From the IMG/VR virus record IMGVR_UViG_3300032236_000070, positions 1-35,312 of that record: a stretch of DNA of 35,312 nt; one strand, given 5' to 3'. Under the pieces are notes generated by a model. That model saw only the letters and a program-made list of their open reading frames with translations, did no database searches and was not told the origin of the DNA. Shown in pieces: positions 1 through 6,835 of the stretch. Origin of the DNA: a virus. The stretch's first letter is position 1, and each line of letters begins with the position of its first letter. The position numbers and the translations under genes are program-made.

Positions 1-41
1 ACGCACTAACCGCCCGTGTGGTGGCTCTCGAAAGCAAGTAA
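1..41 (+). CDS. 3' end of the S74-chaperone fibre gene (partial copy)
   Basis: This is the C-terminal tail of the gene that appears complete at 34292-35230. The last residues, ending ...ALESK before the TAA, are repeated here only because the window starts inside the circular overlap. Confidence 0.9.
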   Translation, partial: ALTARVVALESK

Positions 42-123
42 TATGGCACTTACATTAGACGGAACGGCTGGTATCACATTCCCTAGTGGTAGTGGTACAC
101 AAGCGGCACAATCAAAAGTGTTG
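1..123. repeat. Terminal redundancy, left copy
   Basis: These 123 bases are identical to 35190-35312. They cover the last codons and stop of the S74 fibre gene (stop at 39-41) and the first 27 codons of the next fibre gene. An exact overlap placed across a gene junction, with no packaging-site feature, is what a circular or circularly permuted molecule looks like after assembly. Confidence 0.95.
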
Positions 124-525
124 CAAGTGGTTAATGCTACTTATTCAACTGAAGTAACAAATTCCACAAGCACTTATGCTGATACAGGGTTAACTGCATC
201 AATTACGCCATTATTTTCAACAAGCAAAGTTTTAGTTTTTGTAGAACAAAATGGGTGTAATAAGCAAACAAATGATACTTTTATAAGGCTTCAATTACTT
301 AGGGGTTCAACTGTTTTAATTCAATTTGAAGGTGTTGGCGGATATACAAATAACACAACACAAAATAATTTTGGAGGAAGTTCGGCATCTTATTTAGATT
401 CGCCATCAACTACTTCATCTACAACATACAAAACACAATTACAAAGTGCGGCAAACAATGCAACTGTAAGCGTACAAAGAAATAACTCGGTATCAACTAT
501 TACTCTTATGGAAATTGCGGCATGA
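43..525 (+). CDS. Tail fibre / adhesin tip protein
   Basis: 160 aa from the ATG at 43; an in-frame GTG at 16 lies inside the end of the preceding gene and is not needed. The N-terminus (MALTLDGTAGITFPSGSGTQ) is a fibre N-terminal motif I recognise from many phage tail genes, and GITFP recurs in the fibre gene at 33458. The rest is Ser/Thr/Asn-rich and predicted beta, as expected for a receptor-binding tip. It follows the S74 fibre gene by one base on the circle and overlaps the next gene by 4 nt. It is clearly richer in A+T than the head genes, which suggests separate acquisition. The role is inferred from motif and position. Confidence 0.75.
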   Translation: MALTLDGTAGITFPSGSGTQAAQSKVLQVVNATYSTEVTNSTSTYADTGLTASITPLFSTSKVLVFVEQNGCNKQTNDTFIRLQLLRGSTVLIQFEGVGGYTNNTTQNNFGGSSASYLDSPSTTSSTTYKTQLQSAANNATVSVQRNNSVSTITLMEIAA

Positions 526-779
526 ACAAACATCAAGCAATTATTGAAACGCACTCAAATGTGGCTGTTATCCGTGGTAACGATGCTTTCGATATTGAGG
601 GCAACTTCGTTACCTATGACGAATCAGCAGTTCAAGCCTACATAGATGCTCATGCCTACATAGCAAAACGCCAACAAGCCTATCCAAGCATTGCTGACCA
701 ACTAGATTTAATCTATCACCAAGGGCTAGACGCTTGGAAATTGGCTATACAAGCAGTAAAAGAGGAATTCCCCAAATGA
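522..779 (+). CDS. Small fibre-associated conserved phage protein
   Basis: 85 aa, starting in an ATGA overlap with the fibre gene. The C-terminus has the pattern YPSIADQLDLIYHQGLDAWKLAI followed by VKEEFPK, which I recognise as a common ending of small proteins encoded beside phage fibre genes. No enzymatic motif or membrane segment is visible. It may be a fibre assembly factor or a minor virion protein; neither can be shown from sequence. Confidence 0.7.
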   Translation: MNKHQAIIETHSNVAVIRGNDAFDIEGNFVTYDESAVQAYIDAHAYIAKRQQAYPSIADQLDLIYHQGLDAWKLAIQAVKEEFPK

Positions 780-1093
780 CAGTATTTATCTGGAAAATAT
801 CCGAAATCACATCCGAAGATGGTGCGATCACCCATGCCAAATATCATGTGACCGCTGAAGATAATGGCGACATTGTGGAAACCGAAGGCCATTGGTGGTT
901 TAAGGACCAGGCCGTTAAGATTCCTTTTGACCAGGTTAAACAAAGCGATGTAGCTGAATGGATCGAAAAAGAAACAACACAAGACGGTGTAAATTCAATA
1001 AAATCACAGCTGCAAAGCCAAATGGACTACATCAAAAAAGGGGTAAACAATGACTTGCCTTGGGGAAATCAGGTTTTTAAAGTCAAGTTTTAA
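776..1093 (+). CDS. Conserved phage protein next to the tail hub
   Basis: 105 aa from the ATG at 776, which overlaps the previous stop (ATGA); an upstream in-frame codon at 734 is buried in the preceding gene. The protein is soluble and mixed alpha/beta, with the motif GHWWFKDQAVKIPFDQV in the middle and no catalytic signature. It is the last gene before the tail-hub genes. Function unknown. Confidence 0.65.
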   Translation: MTVFIWKISEITSEDGAITHAKYHVTAEDNGDIVETEGHWWFKDQAVKIPFDQVKQSDVAEWIEKETTQDGVNSIKSQLQSQMDYIKKGVNNDLPWGNQVFKVKF

Positions 1094-1102
1094 GGGTCAA
1101 AA

Positions 1103-2077
1103 ATGACAACCCCCTACGACATAATTACCCGATCGTTAAAAGATATTGGCGCATTAGAAGCTGGGGAAAGCCCGTCCGCGGATGCTACCCAGGACGCGTT
1201 CGATATGCTCAACGATTTGCTGGCGCAATGGTCCAACGAAAACATGATGGTTTTTTACAAGACCGAAATCATTTTTCAGACCGTCCAAAATACCGTGCAA
1301 TATACCCTTGGACCAGGCGGATCGGTCGGGGCTACATTCACAGGATCGATCTCAGGCACAACCCTAACAGTCCCCGCGGATGGTGTAACAGCTGGCGCGA
1401 TAACTATGGGTATGACTCTAAGCGGCACAGGAATTACCGCTGGAACGACCATTGTTGGCTTTAATACGGGCGCTGGTGGCAACGTAAACGAAGGCGGCAC
1501 ATATACCGTCAGCAAGTCACAAACAGCGTCCAGCACCACAATTACAGCTTATTACGAACGTCCATTGACAATCGAATCGGCCTTTGTTCGCGTGGCAACG
1601 CAGCAAGGTGGATCAAACGTGGCTGGCGGCTACCTGGATTATCCCGTGGCGATTCTCAGCCTGGAAGAATACGAATCATTAGGCATTAAGCAGCTAAATG
1701 GTCCGTGGGCCAAGATGATTTATTACCAACCAAGCGAAACCCTGGGAACGTTGTACGTTTTCCCGAATCCCGCTAATGGTGAGCTGCATTTGTTTGCCAG
1801 CACGATTTTCCGCACATTCCAGAACTATTACGAAACCATCACGTTGCCCCAGGGCTATAACATGGCTATGCGCTGGTGTTTGGCGGAACGTTTGATGCCG
1901 ATGTACGGTAAAGCCAGCGCCACGCAGATTACGCTGATTAATTCGTTTTCTGCCCAGGCCAAGGCCACAATTAAGCGCACAAACATGAAGCCGCCACAAG
2001 TGGCCCGTTATCCCGATTCCTTGTTGATGGGCAAAGCTAAAGACGCTGGTTTCATCATGGACGGGGGATTTAGATAA
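1103..2077 (+). CDS. P22 gp4-like tail accessory / head-to-tail adaptor protein
   Basis: 324 aa. The N-terminus ([48 protein letters not shown]) is the helical signature of gp4-type packaged-DNA stabilisation proteins, which bind the portal after packaging and start the tail. P22 gp4 is about half this size. Part of the excess is a Gly/Thr-rich insert at about residues 77-149, between [10 protein letters not shown] and the resumed family sequence [12 protein letters not shown]. The same insert type occurs twice in the next gene. The stop overlaps the next start by one base. Confidence 0.85.
   Translation: MTTPYDIITRSLKDIGALEAGESPSADATQDAFDMLNDLLAQWSNENMMVFYKTEIIFQTVQNTVQYTLGPGGSVGATFTGSISGTTLTVPADGVTAGAITMGMTLSGTGITAGTTIVGFNTGAGGNVNEGGTYTVSKSQTASSTTITAYYERPLTIESAFVRVATQQGGSNVAGGYLDYPVAILSLEEYESLGIKQLNGPWAKMIYYQPSETLGTLYVFPNPANGELHLFASTIFRTFQNYYETITLPQGYNMAMRWCLAERLMPMYGKASATQITLINSFSAQAKATIKRTNMKPPQVARYPDSLLMGKAKDAGFIMDGGFR
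1331..1549 (+). repeat. Insertion module copy 1, in gp4-like gene
   Basis: Encodes about residues 77-149 of the gp4-like protein: [12 protein letters not shown], then [13 protein letters not shown], then [16 protein letters not shown]. It shares both ends and internal order with the two modules in the next gene but has a different middle. Confidence 0.85.
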
Positions 2078-3963
2078 TGCCTGACTTTGGTTTTGTCGGG
2101 GCTTCTTACGAAGCGCCATCGATCTACCAAGATGCCCAGGAATGTATTAATTTCTTCCCAGAAGTTGATCCAACCAAACCCCAGGGCGATCGTGGTGTTG
2201 TGGCTTTGTACCCAACGCCTGGCTTGTCTTCCCTGGTTCTTTTCCAGAATCAGCAAGAAGTCCGCGGCATGGTCACGCTATCTGGTGGCAGCATCATGGT
2301 GGCGGTTTGCGGACCTTATGTCTATGCGCTAACTTCCAATTTCATAGGAACATTGGTTGGTCAGCTCAACACATCTACGGGCCGCGTAGGTATCACGGAT
2401 AACGGCGTAAACGCTTATATTGTGGACGGGACGAACCGATATACCTGGCGCATTTCCAGCCCTTCTTCTGCGGTGTTTACTGGTTCTATATCGGGGACAA
2501 CCCTAACCGTTACAGCAATTACCAACGGCACAATTGCAGCGGGGCAATCCCTTTTTGGTGTCGGTGTTACAAACGAAACCGTTATAACCGCCCTGGGATC
2601 GGGTTCTGGTGGTATTGGCACTTACACGATCAACCTATCACAAACAGTCGGCAGCCGACAAATGAACAGCACGGCGGTGGCTGCCAAAGTAACTGGATCG
2701 ATTTCTGGCACAACCTTAACGGTGTCAGCGGTCACAAGCGGAACTTTATATGTTGGGCAAACCATCCAAGGAACTGGTGTCACCGCATTAACTATCATTA
2801 CCGCCCTGGGAACTGGATCGGGCGGAACTGGCACTTACACGGTTAGCACAAGCCAAACGGTGGCTTCGACAACCCTATATGGTTTAAATTTCTCGCAAAT
2901 GCCAACTTCTGACGGGGCATTTACGGGCGGCACAAACGTGGACATTGTGGACAATTATTTTGTTTACAACCGCCCAAGCACCCAGCAGTTTGGCTGCTCA
3001 AATGTTTTATCGCCTATTTCTGGCAATACCAACTTTTCCAGCAAAGATGGCGCACCCGACAACCTGGTGACGCTAATTGTTGATCACCGCGAAATCTATT
3101 TACTGGGCGAAACATCTAGCGAAGTTTGGGTGGACCAGGGCACAAGCCCTTTCCCGTTTACCAGGATTCCAGGCACATCAACCCAGCACGGCATCGTCAC
3201 CCCTTTTAGCGTGGCCCGCCTGGGTAATTCGTTTGCCTATCTATCCAAGAACAACCGCGGAACTGCCATGATCGTTCAAATGAACGGTTATATCCCGCAA
3301 CGGATTTCAACCCACGCGGTCGAAAACAGCTTAACAGGCCAAACCATCACCGATGCGGTGGCCTGGACCTACCAGCTGGAAGGCCACGAAGTTTATGTAA
3401 TTAGCTTCCCAAGTATCAATTTAACCTGGTGCTATGACGTTGCCACGGGTATGTGGCACAAGTGGCTATACACAAACGACAAGGGCCAATACGAGCGCTG
3501 CCGCGGTAATTGTGCTGCGGTGTTCCAGGGTTATGTTTTGGTTGGGGATTACGCCAACGGCAAGATTTACCGTTTGGACCGCAGCATTTATACGGATGAT
3601 GGGCAATACGTTAAACGTATCCGCCGCGCCCCCCATCTAACCACGGACTTGCAGCGTCAATACTTTGAAGAGCTGCAGATTCAATTCCAGCCTGGTGTTG
3701 GATTGTCTGGTATTACTACCCCGCTAAACCAAGAAGTAGTCGGTGCTGATCCCCAGGCCATGCTGCGCTGGTCAAGTGATGGCGGTTCTACTTGGTCAAA
3801 CGAACATTGGACCAGCATCGGTCAAATTGGCAAATACACAAACCGCGCAATTTGGCGGCGCTTGGGATGGTCCAGGGATCGAATCTTTGAAGTGACCGTG
3901 ACCGACCCCGTGAAGGCGGTGATTGTGTCGGCTAACCTAAAAATGACAGCTGGGGAGAATTAA
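2077..3963 (+). CDS. P22 gp10-like tail hub / packaged DNA stabilisation protein
   Basis: 628 aa. The N-terminus ([29 protein letters not shown]) and the block [31 protein letters not shown] are typical of gp10-type hub proteins that assemble onto gp4 and seal the head. P22 gp10 is about 472 aa. Here about 135 residues are added as two tandem copies of a Gly/Thr-rich module (about residues 133-198 and 205-268), inserted between [11 protein letters not shown] and the conserved [11 protein letters not shown]. The order gp4-like then gp10-like is that of P22-type tail operons. Confidence 0.88.
   Translation: MPDFGFVGASYEAPSIYQDAQECINFFPEVDPTKPQGDRGVVALYPTPGLSSLVLFQNQQEVRGMVTLSGGSIMVAVCGPYVYALTSNFIGTLVGQLNTSTGRVGITDNGVNAYIVDGTNRYTWRISSPSSAVFTGSISGTTLTVTAITNGTIAAGQSLFGVGVTNETVITALGSGSGGIGTYTINLSQTVGSRQMNSTAVAAKVTGSISGTTLTVSAVTSGTLYVGQTIQGTGVTALTIITALGTGSGGTGTYTVSTSQTVASTTLYGLNFSQMPTSDGAFTGGTNVDIVDNYFVYNRPSTQQFGCSNVLSPISGNTNFSSKDGAPDNLVTLIVDHREIYLLGETSSEVWVDQGTSPFPFTRIPGTSTQHGIVTPFSVARLGNSFAYLSKNNRGTAMIVQMNGYIPQRISTHAVENSLTGQTITDAVAWTYQLEGHEVYVISFPSINLTWCYDVATGMWHKWLYTNDKGQYERCRGNCAAVFQGYVLVGDYANGKIYRLDRSIYTDDGQYVKRIRRAPHLTTDLQRQYFEELQIQFQPGVGLSGITTPLNQEVVGADPQAMLRWSSDGGSTWSNEHWTSIGQIGKYTNRAIWRRLGWSRDRIFEVTVTDPVKAVIVSANLKMTAGEN
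2473..2670 (+). repeat. Insertion module copy 2, in gp10-like gene
   Basis: Encodes about residues 133-198: [13 protein letters not shown], then [26 protein letters not shown], then [13 protein letters not shown]. It is followed after about six residues by copy 3. Confidence 0.85.
2689..2880 (+). repeat. Insertion module copy 3, in gp10-like gene
   Basis: Encodes about residues 205-268: [12 protein letters not shown], then [20 protein letters not shown], then [17 protein letters not shown]. Its ending resembles copy 1 more than copy 2 does. Confidence 0.85.
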
Positions 3964-4193
3964 TGGCACTTTTACCCAATCCACAAACGCAGCCCTATCC
4001 GCAATCGGAATTCTTGGATGGGCAAACCAAACGCCCAACCCGCGCATGGCAGCAGTTCTTTATTAACTTATTGAACTTTAGTAGCGCGACCACGGCAACA
4101 GCTGGATCGGCTACGCTGCCAGCTAATCCCGTTGGCTTTATGAATGTGACCGTAAATGGGGTGGCTTACAAAGTGCCATATTACAACCAATGA
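3963..4193 (+). CDS. Small tail-module protein
   Basis: 76 aa, one-base overlap with the gp10-like gene and an ATGA overlap with the next. It has two parts: a proline-rich start with PTRAWQQFFINLLN, and an end reading LPANPVGFMNVTVNGVAYKVPYYNQ. I have seen the second pattern in small proteins beside phage tail genes. There is no signal peptide or membrane segment. Probably a minor tail component; not proven. Confidence 0.65.
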   Translation: MALLPNPQTQPYPQSEFLDGQTKRPTRAWQQFFINLLNFSSATTATAGSATLPANPVGFMNVTVNGVAYKVPYYNQ

Positions 4194-4636
4194 ACCTGGA
4201 GCTGCTGACAAAACACGTTCCTACCCGCGAAGAAATTCAGCGGCTGCAAGATGAAATGGCTAAAATGCCACAAGCAGAATTGCAAACCGAACACTACTTT
4301 TCGCAAGGAATGTATTGTCGGAAAGTATTTAGAAAAGCTGGAACGATCATTGTCGGCAAAGTCCACAAAAAAGATCACTTTTTCATGTGTGCCCAGGGAC
4401 AAATCATTGCCTGGTCCGAAAAAGGCATGGTGACTTTGAACGCTGGCGATGTGTTGTGCAGCAAAGCTGGGACAAAACGGGTGACTATGGCGGTCACGGA
4501 TGCAATCGGCATCACCGTACACAAGACGAACAAAACGGATTTGGACAAGATCGAAAAAGAGTTAATAGAACCAGACGAATTGGCTTTGTACGATTCTTCT
4601 AATAACATCAAGGTTAAAGCCTTGGAGGGTAAATAA
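4190..4636 (+). CDS. Cupin-like protein in the tail module
   Basis: 148 aa. After an N-terminal helical stretch (about 1-45), residues 50-112 have the spacing of a small cupin barrel: GTIIVGKVHKKDHFFMCAQGQIIAW, then VTLNAGDVLCSKAGTKRVTMAVTDAIGITVH. His59, His63 and His111 could bind metal. The C-terminal 30 residues are acidic and helical (IEKELIEPDELALYD). It lies between the hub genes and the ejection-type genes, so a virion or assembly role is plausible, but the fold is inferred from pattern only. Confidence 0.6.
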   Translation: MNLELLTKHVPTREEIQRLQDEMAKMPQAELQTEHYFSQGMYCRKVFRKAGTIIVGKVHKKDHFFMCAQGQIIAWSEKGMVTLNAGDVLCSKAGTKRVTMAVTDAIGITVHKTNKTDLDKIEKELIEPDELALYDSSNNIKVKALEGK

Positions 4637-5347
4637 ATGACTTGGGTAACTGTTGCGGTTGTTGGTGGTGGCGCTACGCTGGCTTCTGGATATATGCAAA
4701 GCCAGGCTGCTAAAGATGCAGCAAATACGGTTGCGGGCGGCGCTAGATATGCGGCGGACATTAACAAACAAATGTTTGACACTACGAACGAAAACCTTCG
4801 TCCGTACCGTGAAGCTGGCACAACCACATTAAAAGACCTTCTTACCCAAATGCCTAATTTGACAAAGGCATACACGGCAGAAGACTTTGCCCAGGGCATC
4901 GATCCAGGTTATCAATTCCGTTTGGCGCAAGGCCAAAAAGCGCTTCAAAACCAAACAAATATGGGCGGCGGCTTGATAAGCGGAAATGCTTTGCAAGGAA
5001 TGCAAGATTACACCCAGGGCCAAGCTTCTCAGGAATTTGGAAATGCATTTGCGCGAAACAGCGCTACGCAAACCAATATTTTTAACAGGCTAAAAAGCAT
5101 TGCAGATATGGGGCTGGGGGCAGCTGGAACAACTGCGGATGCTGCTACAAAAACAGGCGAAAGCATGGGATCGGCTGCAATTGCTGGCGCACAAGCCCAG
5201 GGAGCTGGTCAAATAGGCCAGGCTAAAGCTATTGGTAACACATTAACAGGCATGGCTAACTATGCAACGCTGCCATACTATATGCAGCAACCATCACCAA
5301 CTGGTTATGGAAAAGACGCATCACAATTGAATGTAAGCCAGGCATAA
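4637..5347 (+). CDS. Ejection (DNA transfer) protein, P22 gp7-like
   Basis: 236 aa, preceded by a good ribosome site (GGAGG, 4624-4629). It starts with a hydrophobic Gly-rich segment (VTVAVVGGGATLASGYMQSQAA). It then has the pattern NLRPYREAGTTTLKDLL, DPGYQFRLAQGQKAL, GGGLISGNALQGM and GQASQEFGNAFARN, typical of phage ejection/internal proteins. The C-terminal half is Ala/Gly-rich. First of three genes in the position of P22 gp7-gp20-gp16. Assignment is by motif and order. Confidence 0.78.
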   Translation: MTWVTVAVVGGGATLASGYMQSQAAKDAANTVAGGARYAADINKQMFDTTNENLRPYREAGTTTLKDLLTQMPNLTKAYTAEDFAQGIDPGYQFRLAQGQKALQNQTNMGGGLISGNALQGMQDYTQGQASQEFGNAFARNSATQTNIFNRLKSIADMGLGAAGTTADAATKTGESMGSAAIAGAQAQGAGQIGQAKAIGNTLTGMANYATLPYYMQQPSPTGYGKDASQLNVSQA

Positions 5348-5356
5348 GGACTAGAC

Positions 5357-6835
5357 ATGGCAACCTATCAATATACCCCCATGCCAGCGGTTGAAGGGCC
5401 GCAAACAATGTCTATTGGAGACATGATTAACACCGCCCGCGCTGGGCAAGCTTACCAACAATCACAGCAAATGAACCCCTTGGCGGTTCAGCAGCAGCAG
5501 CAATTGGTAGCTAAAGGCGGAATTGAATTAGGACAATTAAAACAAGCAGATTTAGAACGTAGAAATTTGCAAGAATTTTTTGCCAATCCTGACAACTTCC
5601 AAACCAATGGAAGAATTGACATTGACAAAATCAACAAAGTTGTTCCAACAATAGCGCCTTACACGGGTTCGGAAGCGATCCAAAAATACACAACTTTGGG
5701 GAAAGCTCAAACTGAAGCTATTGGCGCAAAACAAAACCTAACATTAAGCGCACGGGAAAAAATTGCCCAAAGATTTAATATTCTTGCTCGCGTAGGGGTT
5801 GACAAGGTTGAACCCTATATCCAAGAAATGGAATTAATGAAAAAGGAAAATCCAGACGATCCAGATACGCATCGACTGCTTGATGCCTACAAAACAATTT
5901 GGCAAACCGAAATGAAGTCTGGTCCTGATTTACCAGGAAAAGTTATTGCTGGCGCACAAACATTGCTAACCCCAGCACAGCAGCAAACAACATTTGCACC
6001 AACTATTTCCACGCAAGACGGAAGAACCGTTATCACAACGCCTAGCGTTGGAGCTAAACAGCCAACCGCAGAAGTCGGCACAGCTGGAGGTTTACAACAA
6101 GGTGGACCACAAGAACTGCCAAAAGCTGGAACTCAAGTTGCCCCAGGAATGCGAATTCCTTATGCGGTTCGTTCTGCTGCACAGCCTTACATTCCAGAAC
6201 CAAATGAACCAGGAGATGCAGAATCAGGTCAAGCTTACCGCGATAGTTTGGTTAAGCGTCAAACCGCGCTATCTACAAACCGCAGAAATGTGGAAGAAAC
6301 AATTGGACAAGCTCAAAAAATATACAGCGAGTTGTATTTTCCAAAAGGCGGCATCCCTGGTAATCTTGAGCAAAAGATTAAAACAGCTATTGCTAGTGAT
6401 GAATACAAACAATTGGCTAAAGACTTGGCCCAAATGCAGCTTTCCAATTTGCAAGCTATGGGCCAGGGCGGGGGTACGGTTGCTGGCATAGATTTAACAA
6501 AAGTCGCCAGCGGGGATATAACTGTTCCGCCAGATGTGTTGATCAAAATTGCCCGCAGAGCGCAATCGGACATAACAAATCTTGATATGCAAGCCCAGGG
6601 CGCACAGCAGTTCAAACAACGATTCGGCGACAACAACATGAAGGCCTATCAACAAGCCTGGAATGCCAACGCTGATAGCAAGATTTTCGAAGCCATGAAT
6701 TTGACCAAAGAAATTACAGACCCAGCTCAATTAGAAAAAGAGCTAAATAAGCTGTTCCCGTCAAAAGCAAAACACGAAGAATTTTTAAAGAAGTATAGAA
6801 ATCTTAAAAGACTATCTGAAACAGGAACGCAATAA
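5357..6835 (+). CDS. Internal virion / ejection protein (gp20 position)
   Basis: 492 aa. Very rich in Gln and Ala, with a poly-Gln run near residue 45, helical segments at about 60-190, a low-complexity linker at about 200-260 and a helical C-terminal half. No enzymatic motif is visible. Its place between the gp7-like protein and the muralytic protein, and a one-base overlap with the latter, suggest it is the middle ejection protein. The DNA at 5500-6000 is noticeably A-rich. Confidence 0.68.
   Translation: MATYQYTPMPAVEGPQTMSIGDMINTARAGQAYQQSQQMNPLAVQQQQQLVAKGGIELGQLKQADLERRNLQEFFANPDNFQTNGRIDIDKINKVVPTIAPYTGSEAIQKYTTLGKAQTEAIGAKQNLTLSAREKIAQRFNILARVGVDKVEPYIQEMELMKKENPDDPDTHRLLDAYKTIWQTEMKSGPDLPGKVIAGAQTLLTPAQQQTTFAPTISTQDGRTVITTPSVGAKQPTAEVGTAGGLQQGGPQELPKAGTQVAPGMRIPYAVRSAAQPYIPEPNEPGDAESGQAYRDSLVKRQTALSTNRRNVEETIGQAQKIYSELYFPKGGIPGNLEQKIKTAIASDEYKQLAKDLAQMQLSNLQAMGQGGGTVAGIDLTKVASGDITVPPDVLIKIARRAQSDITNLDMQAQGAQQFKQRFGDNNMKAYQQAWNANADSKIFEAMNLTKEITDPAQLEKELNKLFPSKAKHEEFLKKYRNLKRLSETGTQ

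Noticed and set aside
1-123. Terminal repeat as genuine fixed packaging ends (DTR)
   Set aside because: It lies across two fibre genes, is short, and the terminase and head genes are of the headful P22 type, which gives permuted ends. An assembly overlap is the simpler reading.
5994-6491. A 165-codon open frame in another plus-strand frame
   Set aside because: It lies wholly inside the 492-aa ejection gene, with Lys/Leu/Gln-rich sequence caused by the A-rich codons of that gene, and no family pattern.
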